A stretch of 64,000 nucleotides of DNA from positions 7,006,001 to 7,070,000 of the forward strand of contig OZ038454.1 in assembly GCA_964036195.1 (NCBI GenBank), given 5' to 3'. Each line of letters begins with the position of its first letter. The stretch's first letter is position 1. The notes under the pieces were generated by a model. It saw only the letters and a program-made list of their open reading frames with translations. It was not told the origin of the DNA and made no database searches. The DNA is from Sphaerolaimus hirsutus (taxonomy: Eukaryota > Nematoda > Chromadorea > Monhysterida > Sphaerolaimidae). The position numbers were made by a program, and so were the translations under genes. This document shows positions 48,554 through 62,100 of this stretch, piece by piece.

Positions 48554-49008
48554 ATTTACTTTTCTTTTTTTGAGAGACCCACAGTCGTATTGCGAAATCG
48601 GGTGGAGTACATCAGACTTTTCATGGAATCACTGCAAAAAATCGTCAGTGAGTATTGTAGTAGTCAAATAGCTCTACGGCGATGGCGTTATTTGAAGATT
48701 TTCATTTCTAAATGGCATAAGCTTGAGATTATGCAACGGATCTCTTTCTGCGGTGCCTTTGGTGACAGACACCATTTTTCTTGGATAGCGCGTGGCATTT
48801 TTTTCTGTGGCGCTCTTGCCCCTCAGCGCCAGATTTTAATGGCGCCATTACCACTGTCAGTTGCGAAATGATTCCTAGCAGAGGCACTGTTGTTCAAAAT
48901 TGAAAGTAAATAATAGCCTGTTTAAATAGATTTCAAATCTCCAAATCAGTTTGTCATTTCTTTTATAAAAATACAACAATGTTTGCCAAACAACTAATAT
49001 TTACATTT
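48554..49008. other. Region upstream of PEX14
   Basis: Must contain the PEX14 promoter. Positions 48765-48850 hold a decayed GGCGCC-type fragment. No exon is supported. Confidence 0.5.
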
Positions 49009-50024
49009 TTATTTTTTCTCATTCCACAATAGAAAAATCATCAAGATAATGACCATGAGCACCAGGTAATGAGTTATGATGAAAATGAGATTACTATGCA
49101 TGCAATATTTTCAAATATCGCCAAAACATAAATTTGCAATGGGAATTTTGTTGGAATAAGGGAATGAACAGAGTGACCATATGCAAAATATGTTATGCAA
49201 ATCAATATGTATAGTGTACTGTCAACAGCATACCAAGATGCACAATGTGTTGATACAATCAATCATGAAATAATTCAAATGATTTCACAAAAACATGTAT
49301 TTACAGAAACACAGGTATTTACTTTATAAAACATGCTACATGAAACTGATAACCTCAACATGGCAAGGGAGTAAATGCACATAAAAATAATAAGGTATTT
49401 AGATGTACCTATGTAAAATCAAAATGAATACCATAATTTGATAACACATCCTTTCTCCTTTGCCCCCAAATGATTTGAAACCATATCCATCATATTTTGT
49501 GTTGCATTTAGACTGAAGCACATTGTTTTAAAACTGTTGTATGCTACCAAATCATTAAGGCTGAAAACGTTTGAACAAAAAGTATACATTTAATTTGAAC
49601 AGAAAACATACCTACATGAACATGAACCTATTTTACATAAACACAGTACAGACATGCAGAATGTAAAGCTTGTGTCCTATATACCCATTTCACAGCTGAT
49701 TACTATACAACCACATGATCAATCAATGAAGCATTATGTTGTTATAAATAGACAGAGAAAAAGATTTGGATACATAGATTCAGATCATACCCACCAATGA
49801 CCTTCAAACAGCCGTATTTTTTCCGGGTATCGTGCTGGAGCTTTGCCTGTGAATTTTTGTGTCACATAAATAAATATAAAGGCACGTAAATTAATACAAT
49901 ACTTATTTACTTCACTGAAAAATTCCGTGGGGTGATATTTATCTTCTTGGGGCTTTTGGACAGGGGTGGGGGTTTTCGAGAAGCGGTTCACTTTTGAAAA
50001 GAGTCGCTGAAAACTTTGCATCAT
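49009..50024 (-). CDS. Possible small unidentified gene
   Basis: Not recognised. Three exons join in phase 0: 49911-50024 (starts MMQSFQRLFSKVNRFSK, a basic amphipathic start like a mitochondrial presequence, and ends before GTAAAT), 49802-49846 (AKLQHDTRKKYGCLK) and 49432-49512 (SKCNTKYDGYGFKSFGGKGE). A downstream frame ending at 49009 encodes a hydrophobic tail (HYLVLMVIILMIFLLWNEKK, then stop) but its splice phase does not fit. Base composition is more AT-rich than in the neighbouring genes. It may be a real short gene between PEX14 and the Fas2-like gene, or chance frames. Confidence 0.25.
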
Positions 50025-50160
50025 TTTACATCGGAACCTGTTTTAACACCTCTTTAAGAAAAGATGCGCCTTCGAACCATCGTTCTTAAAAACAGTTTTT
50101 TTCAAAATCACGCAGAAAAGGGCCATTCCGGGGTAAAGTGCATAAAACGCCCTTACTCAC

Positions 50161-53100
50161 TCACACCATGGGCGTTGTCTCGGCCGGGCCTTTGTCTTCC
50201 AGACGCGTTCTTCTGCGAGACACACGCATTTTTTTCAAAATAGATTCATAACTTTCAAATTTTGTTAGGTCCATGATTATCAGTTGTTGTTTTTGTCCAA
50301 AAATTGTATTTGAATGTTTAAGCAATACTTGAGAAACAACTCTGGCCCGAAACACAACATTACTTTTAGGCGGTGTTTCATTACTGGGACTCCCCCTCAG
50401 TGTCAATGGAAGACGCTCTACGCATGAATAAAACTTATTCAGCGTTCAATTCTCACTTCTCAACCATTTCCTACCAACACTCCACCCCACCCGTCAACTC
50501 CCACCGTCAACTCAATCACCCCACCTTCCATTATTGCCATCCTCCAAATCGGCTCTATTCTGCTGGGGCAACTGTTTCTTGCACCCATCACCATGCCCCG
50601 CAGCGGTCAACTGCCTGCCGCAGCAGTTGACGCACACACACATGGTGATGCCGCAGTCGTACACGAAGTACAGCACCAAGTCGACCAGTAGGAGGATGCA
50701 CAGGACGCACAGGATGCACACGAGGGCGAGGATGGCGGGGGAGATGGTCGCTGATTTGGTGCCAGTCCATTGGAGGGACTCTGGGAGGAGAAGGGTTTAC
50801 TGATACTATTTGAAGGTGGTCGCTCGGTTTACCGTATCCCAGCTGAATAAAAGAGCAATTTTTTTATTGTTTTCTAACTTCATTCTTTTTTCTAACACTA
50901 TTGCTGAATTTGGTGGACCATTATCAATTCATAAAAATTTGGTAGCACTCGTGATATACCATTCAGTCCGTTCAATATATCAATCTGCCACAATCTATAT
51001 CAAATAGACCACAATCTGCCTATGATTATCGATAATGTTTTCCAATTTGCCATGTTTCCAATTTTTACACATTTATAATTTGTAAAATTTACCTAACTTT
51101 AATTCAAACTTTAACTCCAAATTTAATGTGAAATCTAAAAAATTCAAAATTTGTCGACTGATGGACATTTTGTAATAAAACACTTCCACCCCATTCAATC
51201 AACCCCCCCCCCCCTCACCAGGCGTGTGCAGGGTCAGTTCGGCGGGCGGGCTGCGGCCGACCTCGTTGATGGCGACCAGATGCAGCACGTAGCCGCGGCC
51301 CGGCTCCAGCATGGTCAGGTGCGCGCTGTGCACGTGCGCCGGCAGCTCCTGCCACGACGCGCTCGTCCAGTCCAAGGCGGTCTGAGTGGGGGGTGTTTTT
51401 GAATCGTTGGACTGTCACTTCCGGTGTATTTTTGGAAAATTCACGTAGATATTGTCATTTTTTACATGGAATAAATTGGTAACGGAAAACAACAAAATTA
51501 AAATGTGTCTACGGCTACATCTCGAAAGCCTATTCAACATAAAGCGTGATTGAAATCGGTCCAAAAAATTCGAAAATTCAGAAGCATAAGGTAAATTCGA
51601 ATGCAAAAATTCGAAAATTTGTATAAAAAATTTAAACTAAATAGTGAAAATTCGAAACACCATTTAGAGATAAAAATTTAAACACTTTTTCCCCGAAATT
51701 TGCCATCGTTATTACATTTACAGCTAAAATACAACTTAAAATAAAAAGTAGAAAGGAAACGGCAAGTAGGGTTAAATAATACAATTTCCCTCTCAAATCA
51801 CCCCAAAAACCCTCTCCCCCAAAACAACCTTCTCCCCAGCGCCCAGCGGCAAGTGCGCGAGTTTGTACTGCGTGATGGGGGAGCCGCGCGCGTCCGGCGC
51901 CGTCCACGCCACCAGGCACACGTCGTTGCACCGGCCCGACGCCGACCCCGACCCGGATGGAGTCACGAAGGAAGGTCGTGATGGTGCTGAGGGTGCATGG
52001 TTTGTTGAGTATGTTTTCGAACGTTGAATCTCCGCAATAACGAGCCCACACACACTAGTTGTCAGCTGAAATCGCAAATAAATGTCAACTGAATGTCAAC
52101 TATTATAAATAACACACACATTTTTTAAAGCATTACACTTAACAGAAACAATGAAAATTAAGCATCACGATGTGAAATTAACTATCACATTGTGAAAGTT
52201 GAAATCACATTATTAACCAACATTTAGTTGATACCAATTTTGATGTCAACTAGTGTGTGTGGGCCCAAAATGGAGTTGCCACACCAAGCGACTTACTGTT
52301 TGATTTAAGTCGGACCCCTGAACTCAGCTCTTATGCTGCATACTTGTATGTCAATATGTTCGGACAAAAATTTACACTTGACACTTGCAATTGACACTAA
52401 ATTTACACTTACCTAGGTACTTATTTTTAAGTAACAAATTTCGACGGCTTTCGCCGCAGATTTCCAGTCCAATTCTAAAATCTCCCGCATCCACACGTTC
52501 GTCAACCTCCAGTCAACACATTCACAATCCACACAGGTAGGTAAGTATTCCCACAGACTCCGCCCCCTTTCAACCAACCAGTGGGCGCGGACGTGTTGTA
52601 GTAGAGTGGGGCGGACCAGAGCGACGTGCCTGCCTCGTTGGCGCCGGCCAGGGCTACCCGGTACTCGGTCAGCGGGCGCAACCCCCACAGCTCGTACAGA
52701 CCGCTGCCCGCTGCGAAAGAGGGAGACTGGTGATGGGGGAAAATGGTCGCTTTTGTGAGGGAAAATGGTAAATACGACATTACCATACCATTACCGTACC
52801 ACCGAGAATGACTCCCCGCAGAGGTTTCTTTTCGATTTTTTTTCGGCTGGGATGATTTTAAAGTCCAGTGGGGGGACTCATTCGAGGGAAATCGTAAGTA
52901 TGTATTAGCGTAACTTATTTATATCCCGCCACATTTTGCCCTCCCAGGGATTAGTCCCAAAGCGTGACATTTTTTTTATGTTGCATTCGACGTTTTTCAT
53001 TTCACTGCATTACATTTTTGAGAAATTTGTCTAACATTATTACCTAATAGGTATACTCCAGTTACTTTACACCCTGCACGCGTGGTTCCCCCTAGAAGCG

Positions 53101-56100
53101 TGCCAACGATTTCTTACGCATGCGATTTTGACAGAAAGTTGAAAAAAGTCATCTCTGTTATAACGCTATCCGTTAACTTATTCACAACAATGATCTTTTT
53201 CATATTTTATACAAAAATCGCTTGCTTTATCATCATTGGCACGCTTCCAACGTGAGACATAAATGAGTGCGAGGGCAGAGTATCATGTCCGCCGAGTACA
53301 CATTTTACATGAGATTTGACAAATTTATCTGACATTTTACGTTTTAGATGACATTTTACAGGGTGTGAGACCGGACCCTGCAGTGCTTATAATAAGCCAT
53401 TTGAGGACAAAATTTGTTGTTGAATCAGCCAATTTGCGTCCCCAGCTCGCAAATTCGCAAATTGAATTTGGTCTTCACTTATCCAGTAAATAAACGCACT
53501 TCAAGCGTAACTCAATAGTAAAAGAACATGAGACTTAAATGATGTTATCATAACAGAGCGAGAACAGTATGCAGTTGGCGGAACACTTAATTTATATTTT
53601 CCTCTAAAAATAACAGAACTGAAACTTCAAAATTACTGATTTATATTTTCCTCTAAAAATAACAGAACCGAAACTTCAAAATTACTGGTTAAATTTTTTT
53701 TTTCCCTAAAAAAGCATCTCATTTGCAAATCCCACACGACAGTTGAAATAATATTAAAATAACATCTGTCCAGTGTAAGGTATGCGTTCACAAAAACAGT
53801 TACAATGACGCGTACCGTTTCGTCACGAGAAAACGTGGCACACGACAGTTAGACACTCGCGCAAACTTGCCGATAGTATACCTACTTAGGTAGGTAGGTA
53901 TAACCCACCTAGTTTCATTATTAATCCATTCAAATGGTGTCCATGTCATTTGGGCCCATAGCCACTGGAAACCACCTGACCTGGTCATTGTACCACGGGC
54001 CCAAACATCCTGTGACGAAACGTCACCGGGCACATATTTATAGCTCCAGGCGATCACGCCACCATTGCCGACAATCGGTAAATAATTATTTTGCGAAACC
54101 ACGTGGTTGCATGTTGACTGGCGGCCGCGTGGCCAGAAACAAAACAAAGTTCCTGTACACTGTAGTTTACAAATGGAATTTTTTAAATTTAGTAGACTCT
54201 TAAATCAGCCTTGAACGCATTTGAGTTACCTGGAATGCGCTGTTTTCACTCTCTGTCAACTGTAGTTGACTAACATCTAATTCCAATGAATTCTAGTGCC
54301 ATTCAAAGTTCATTTCTGAGTTTACTAAATTTTGAGTTTACTGGCAGTAAACTAGTGTGCGCAGCGCCAAAGTGACGCAGCGTCCGCGTACTAGGCGTTC
54401 GCACTTCACGCGCATCAGATGGAAACAAAGCAGTGAGAGGAAGTTGGCGCGATAGAAAAAGTGAAGGCGGAGTGGCGCCATTCGAAAATGGCGCCAGGTG
54501 CCAGTCCCAGACCCTGTAAAAAGCCCTGTAAAATGTCAAATGTCATGCAAAGTGTCAAAAGTGATGGAAAATGCCCTGCAAAATGGCAACCGAGTTGACA
54601 TTTTACAGGGCTTTTTACTGGGTCTGGGAGTGCCCCCAGGTGCGAAGTCAAGAGCTAACGGTTCGCTGGTTTATCGCTGAATATCTGCACGCCATTCGAA
54701 AAGGTGCCAAAAATTTTCGTTGCTTTTCGAATGGGTGCACCCGCCTAATTGGTAAAAAGCAATAGCGCCGAGGGCGCCATATGAAACTGACATAAAAATG
54801 GCTGGGCGCCAGGCGCTACACCATCACCAGAACGCAAATGACAGGAAGTGAATAGACAGCAAAAAAAACTCGTTCGAAAGTTGATTTTTGCTGTGTAAAA
54901 TGGTTGCCTCGGGCTGGGTCATCAGCCGATTGTTTGTGTCCTAGAAAGCATGTAAATAAATTTCTTCCTACGTGCCTATTGCTGTTTTCGATTTTGCACA
55001 AAAACGGGACGTCTGCACTTTGGCAGTCAGCCAGCCGAGCCAACATGTCCACGCAGACAGACTGTTTGAGGCAATTTGTTCCTACACAGTTCTCAACCAA
55101 AACTTTGAAAACTCATATATACGCATTGAAAACGCATTGAAGGCAATTGAGTACACTGGAATGCGTTATTTCCGTTATTTTCAACTCGGAATTCCGTTCT
55201 TTTCAACTTTAGTTTACGATTTTTGAGTTTCCAGTTTTTGAGTTTTTGTTTTGGGGCCTTTCCGTCATAGTAAAGAATTGACATCGAAAAGGCCCCCAGA
55301 ATACAACAGAGATGTTGTTGTTTACATATTTATCATCATCACGTATTTATATATTTTAAAATCACGCGCAGTGCATGCAACTTGCGAGTTTGCAATTCAC
55401 ACGCGCTCAACGAAGAGTTTGGAATTATTTCGACGTATTTTCACTATTAAAATATCTGTCAATGCATCTTTTTACCTCCTTTCGTTCTGCAAAACGGCAG
55501 TATAATATGAATATATTTGCCTACATTGTCTAGAGACTCCTCCATGCCCCGCAACAAAGTTGTTAAACATTTTTTTTAAAGGTTTTCATTGATGCAAACG
55601 TGCGCAAAACTGGCATTGAATTTTGAACTTCATTATAGGCAAAAAAAAAATTAATTCTTGTCGACCTGGAAAGGGTTGTAAAATACAGTTTACCTAGATA
55701 TTTACTTCTAGGTCCCATGAAATTCACTTCTTCCGCTGTTTCCGTTGGGAACGCGTGTGCAATAAACAGTTGAATTACCTAAATATATCTGGGATCCGAT
55801 GCCACTTTCCTTTTTCAAAAACTCCAAGTAGGGTTTGGATGAGATTCCGTTTCGACATTCGACATAAAAACAAATTTCAAATGCACGAAATTTGTCTGAA
55901 CTCTGTTTTGAAAAACATCATTAACTATTATTTGGAGTGGATGCTAATTTTTTCCAAAAGTTCCTATGTCGATAGTGTACCTAAATACATAAATGATCGG
56001 TATTCGATATTCGGTAAACATCAAAAATTCCTGCGAACACTAACTGCTAAAAATACGCATGGTGTGTTCGTTTACAGACAGCAAAAAACTTTTATTTGAA

Positions 56101-59100
56101 TATTTGTTCACCCAAGTGTCAGTCTAAATTAAGGCAACTTCAAGTAAATTCGTTGCACAGGCCACAGAAAACTGTTGTCCGTTAAATAGTGAAGGATTTT
56201 TTTCTGTTCTAATTAGTGAATTGATAAACAGTCGGATTTCACTGTAATTTCATGTTCTGTGGAAAGACATTACAATATTCTTCAAATTGGGAAAAATTGA
56301 TAAGTCTATTTTACCGTGACCATTGAAATTTTCCAATGGTCATCATGCTATCAGTAAAAATTATTAAAATTAGATAATCGGTGGTGAAAATAGATCATCT
56401 AGCGACTGTTTCACTTTCGACTGTTTCAACTTCAAAAAAATTTCACTGTTCTAATTACCAATATACCTGGTCAAACAAGATTTAAAAAAAAACAATTCTC
56501 GCAGACGCAATTCCCATCGACACAAATCACTAAAACATCGACCTAAAATTTCGATCTAAATTTGAACATCCGAGAATGACGTCAACGGACCGAAAAGCGC
56601 CGTTGCTGTGCGACGAGACCGACGGCTTGGGGCTGGCGGCGGGCGCGCACTGGCGCGGCACCGACGCACTCCAGCCCACGGTTAGTGCGCTGGGGACTTA
56701 TTCAAATTGGCCACAAAAGTGGGCGGTGCATTGCGAGTGGCGAGATACTGACGCAACTGAATCACGCGGAAAAATTGACGTTTGATTTGGTACCGTGAAG
56801 CATCGTGAAGTCTCTTCACATTGACACCTCCTTATATACTGACCACCACGCAAAAGCAGCGGCCGGCCATTTGGCAGCGAATTTTGTCAGATTTCTCAAC
56901 TATGATCGCTACAACGTGGCTGTGTCGCTTTGCAGCCTTTAGCGAGCGTGTCGCGGGCGGGGCTGTCCCAGCACGGGGCCGGGGCGCAGTCGCAGTGGCT
57001 CGCCATCGACGGCCTCGTGTTCGACGTGACCCACTTCGCCGAGTTGCACCCAGGTCAGTGACAAACACAGCATCCAGTTAGAGCGTAGGGCGCACTTAAG
57101 GCGCCCTACACTGGAGTCAGGCGCTCTACCTATTAATTGAACCCAGCCCCAGGTACAAACACTACCCTTGCCTTGTCTTAGGCTCAGCGGAGATCATCTA
57201 CGAGTACGCCGGCACCGACGCGACCGACGCCTTCCACCAGGTGGGGCACTCCAAGCACGCCAGGGCGCTGCTGGCCCCGCTGCTCGTGGCCACGCTCAGA
57301 GAAGCTTGATTAAGGTGGCTGACACACGTGAAGTGTTTTTGACAGACATTGTTGCGTTTTTAAAGGGAATTGTATGGGAAATTACCCGAACTTATCAATT
57401 TCCTATTTTTGGAAGGTAAATTTCCTATTTTACCTCAGTAATTTTCAAGCTACTGCGCACTTTCCTGCAAGTATGTAGTAAATACAATATTCAATACAAA
57501 TGTGAAGCGACTGCAGTGTGTTGAAAGTGAATCTCAAGCTACAGTATTGTGACTTTTTAAAGTAATTGAAGTGACTTAAAATGTTATTGAAAATGTGATT
57601 TTGAATAGAGCTTTGTCGCCTAAATACATTAAGTTTGCATTGTATATATTCATTATTGCTTGGTGATATTATTTGATTTTATCATGTGCATATTATACAT
57701 ATTACAATTATCGGTCTGTTGCAGAATTACTGTTCCGAGTGAATTTTACAGCAAATTTACTCAAGCCAGTTGCGCATGACATTTTGCTTTGTATCTACTT
57801 ATAAGCTTTGGCAACTTGCTCGTATACTCCAGTAACTTTACACCCTGGACGCGTGGTTCCCGCTGGAAGCGTGCCAACAATTTTTTGTGCATGCCATTTT
57901 CATGAAAAGTTGAATAAAGTAATCGTTGTGATAATGTTAAAGGTTAACTTAATCACAACAATGATTTTTCATCGTTTGTACAAAGATCGCCTGCTTTATC
58001 ATCATTGGCACGCTTCCAACGTGAGGCATAAATGAGTGCGAGGGCAGAGTATCATGTCCGCCGAGTATATCTACATCACACATGGTGCGGGTATCGGAAT
58101 TGGCGCCTGTTCTAACTCGAAATGTTGTAAATATGCGAATAAATAACACCGTTAATATGCCATTGTCATTTGCACTCGATCTAACTGGCTATTCACCATT
58201 TCCCGCTTTTCACATTCCTGATCCCTTCTCCCGATAGAATTTCCACACACAAACAAAATTTTAATCCTATTTGCAACGTTTAGTTTAGGCCGCGTTTACA
58301 CGGATTTTTTGTGACGACTCGACAACATTAAAAAGTGCAATAAGTTGAGTAAAAAGATTCCATATTCATGAGAAGAAGTGGTCAACTATACATTCTCCTT
58401 AGGCGAATATGCATGTCAAATTGCAGAATCGTGCTTGAAGTTCAGGTGTTATAGACGTTTGGAAACATTTTGCTGTTGTCGGTAGCTGTCGGGAGACTGT
58501 CCGACAGCTTCCGACAACAGCAAAATGTTTTCAAACGTCTTTAATGCTTGAGCTGCAAGCACGATTCTGCAATTTGACATGCATTTCGCCTAAGGAGAAT
58601 GTATAGTTGACCACTTCTTCTCATGAATATGGAATTTTTTTACTCAACTTATTGGACTTTTTAATGTTGTCAAGTCGTCACAAAAAATCCGTGTAAACGC
58701 GGCCTAAAGAAAATAGAAACTGAAAACCAACCCCAATCCAGATCCACTTGTGTGTACTCCGCCTCCATTTCGGAAGTCTCCCTGTATTTAATCATGATTT
58801 GGTTCGGTTTGCTCGACTGCAAAGCGTCGCTGGCGGGCGTTTGGTCCAAACTCATATCGTCGCTGTAGTCGTTCACTTGCACTACGGCATAATTTGGCTC
58901 AGAGCCAACGAAGGCGATCGACGTCGGAGTGGGCGGAGTCACTGGAATATTTGGCACCGTTTGCACTTTTTGTCGAGTGATAATGAAAATTGCAAAGGCC
59001 CAACACACACCAGTTGACAATGACACCAAATGTCAACTGGTTCCGATCCCAATTCAAAGCTTGCTGACAAGGCGACGAACGATGTTCAAATGAAAAGTGT

Positions 59101-62100
59101 TGAATCGTGTTGCAAATGAAACTGTAATGTTGGTAAACTCAGACGGTATGTGCCATGTGCAAGGTCGGCGTGAAGTACAATAACGTGTAGTGTTACTCGT
59201 CGAAGCTTTGAATTGGGATCGGAACCAGTTGACATTTGGTTTCATTGTCAACTAGTGTGTGTAGGCAATTCAATTCATCGTAAATATGCACTCACCGATC
59301 TGCACGAGCGCCATGGAGCCGCTGGCGTTGCCCACCTTGTTGCTGGCGACGCACCTGTACTGGCCGAACTGCTCCGGGCCCAATTCGCCCAGCTGAAATA
59401 GTGCACACGAATGGTACCAAACCAAGATGCACGTGTCGAAAGGATATTCTCATTTGGAGCCAATATCATTGCAAGACCATTTTATATTTAGGTGTGAAAT
59501 CCACTGGACTGGGCGATGAAATCAGCCATAGTCCATTTCAATAAACCATCATTTTATTTATCTCTCATCACATAAAATTGTTCTCCCTAGAAATACTTGC
59601 ATGCGTTGTGCTTTTTTCCATGTGAATCCCCTGAATTTCATGTGAATGAACGACAAAACACTCAAATCTCCCCCCCCCCCAAAAAAACCCTCCCCCCAAC
59701 CCACAATCAACTGCGTATGCTGATCGCTCTCCCCACTCAACACTATACTAGTACTCGCATCCGCAAACACCTCAGTATCCAGGGGCCCCTTCCACTGCCA
59801 GGTGGGCGGGGGTACCGCCTCTGCAGAACAACTTAACTTGGCCCCCGTGCTGCCCAGTACGGCGCGGATTGGACCCACTGTTTGCGAGGTGATTACGGGG
59901 GCGCCTGGGGGGGGGGGTTGATGGGGTTGATGGGGGTTGTTTGAATTGGGGGCACTAAGGACCCCGTAAAGTGTCAAATGTCATGCAAATTGTCCAAGGT
60001 CATGAAAAATGCCCTGGAATATGGCAAAAGCGTTTGCCAATTTACAGGACATTTTACATGGCTTTTGACACTTTGCATGACATTTGACATTTTCCAGGGC
60101 ATTTTAGATGACTTTAGACGCTTTAAAAAGCACTGTAAAATACCATAAAGACGTTTGATGTCAGATAAATTGCCCAAATTTGTTGATCTTGTAAATATTA
60201 CATTTTACATGACATTTTACACTTTACACTCTACAGTGCGCGGGACTGCCACCAGGCACAAAAAATCATGTTCCCAAATAAAACAACGACAACAGAATTC
60301 CAATCCATCTGCACCCCCCCCCCCACGCACTCTCAATGTGCACCGTGAGGGTGGCGGTGTGGCTGCCGGCGTCGTTGTAGGCGCTGCACTGGTACTGGCC
60401 CCCGTCGGACGGCTGCACCTGCTTCATGTGCAGCGTCAGCTCGCCCCCCTCCGCCGACTGGTGCGCGTAGATACGGCCCGTCTAGGGGGGGGGGGGGGGT
60501 TGATTTGGATTGAATTGGTTTGAGGGGGCGTTTTGAAAAGTATTCCCCTCAGGTTCACCTTATCAGTATCATTATGTCTCCACACGTTTCCCTGCGCGGT
60601 CCAGTAAGCGTGCAGCTTGCCGTCGCCACTGTAGCCGCACTGGAGCGCCAACGAGCCCCCGCTCGGCACCGTCTGCACCGGCTCGGACACCAACGTCACC
60701 GACGGTTTCACTGAGTTGACGGGGTTTGCAGTGGATAATTGTGATTGGGTGGGAATTTAGCTAGTGGAGAAGTAAGAAACATTTTGGACGGGAGAAGTTT
60801 AAAGTTAAAAGTGAAATGAGAAGTGAGAATTGAAATGAGAAGTAAAATGAAATGTGAAATGAAATAAACTTCTCATTTCTTTCTCACTTCTCATTTTTTT
60901 CCAACTTCTTAAATTGCTTTTTACTTCTCCACTTGCGGAATTGACCCTCCCCCAGTCCACATTTCTTTTAATCTCGTTGTGCACACGCTTAATTCGCGTG
61001 CGAAATGAAGCAATTATGTGACGTAAATTATTATTACCGATGAGAGCAGCTGTTACTAAATGTAGAAAAGATATAAAACGCAAATCGCCAAGCAGAGAAG
61101 GACTCACTAAACACATCCAACTGAACAGCAGCGGTGTCTTTGGCGTACTTATTCAGCAGGACGCAAGTGTAGACGCCCTCGTCGAGCGGGTGCACGTGGC
61201 CGATGCGCAAGTGCCCGTTCTCGATGCCCTGCTCGTCCTTGCCCGACTCGGCCGCGCTCGGCGACAGCTCGTACTTGCCGCCGGAGGACAGACGGGCGCT
61301 CGCGTCCGTTGAGGAGCCCTGCGCCGAGCAAAGTAGATTGGTAGATACAGTAAATCCTCGAATAAGTCCCCCTCGAATAACTCCCCCCTTTTTTATATGT
61401 GGGAAAGAAGTCCATGTCCCTTAAAAGTATGCATTGTTTTGCAGTTGCTGCACACTAGCATTGATTTCATTGCATGAATTATGGGATTTCTTTCTGGCTT
61501 ACACGTTTATGCAGCCTATTTAACCCCATTCAGATGATATATTGATCACGCTTTTTACTCAAGTTTCCAACGAAAAAATACCCCCCCCCTCTCGAATAAC
61601 TCCCCCTCGCATAACTCCCCCTCGAATAAGTCCTCCCTCAAAAAATTCTGATGAAAAAATAGCTCCCCCGGGGACTTATTCGAGGATTCACGGTACACAA
61701 AAAGAGTGCAAATAGTGCACTGCGACCGGCGGGAATCGATCCCGTGACCCGTGTGTCTCGTATAGAACATCAATGCCCTAACCACTGGACACTGGACACT
61801 GACACTGCTGCAAAGGTCACACCGCCCTACAATTGAGTGCAGGGCACTTGACACAGGGCAAATAGCCAACCTTGTACCAGACGGCAGTGGGCTGGGGGAT
61901 GCCGCTGCCCGAGCACCACAGGTCGGCCGCGCTGCCCTCGTGCGCCACTGTGATCTCCCCGTCTTTGGAGGGCACAGTGATTTTGGGACGCTCTGCGATG
62001 TAAGTTATGTAAAAGTGACTCGTTTGTGTTGAAATTCAATTCTTGCAGTACAGCCTAGTGTTAGTTACCATTGAATCCGACGTATCACTGAATTCACGGG

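Noticed and set aside
50161-50406. Whole 82-codon frame as one exon
   Set aside because: It begins without an ATG. Only the last 52 bases (50161-50212), after a CTCGCAG acceptor, fit the phase of the Fas2-like membrane exon.
55755-56099. 114-codon plus-strand frame upstream of the cytochrome b5 gene
   Set aside because: AT-rich, no recognisable domain, no splice context, and not in frame with the nested gene.
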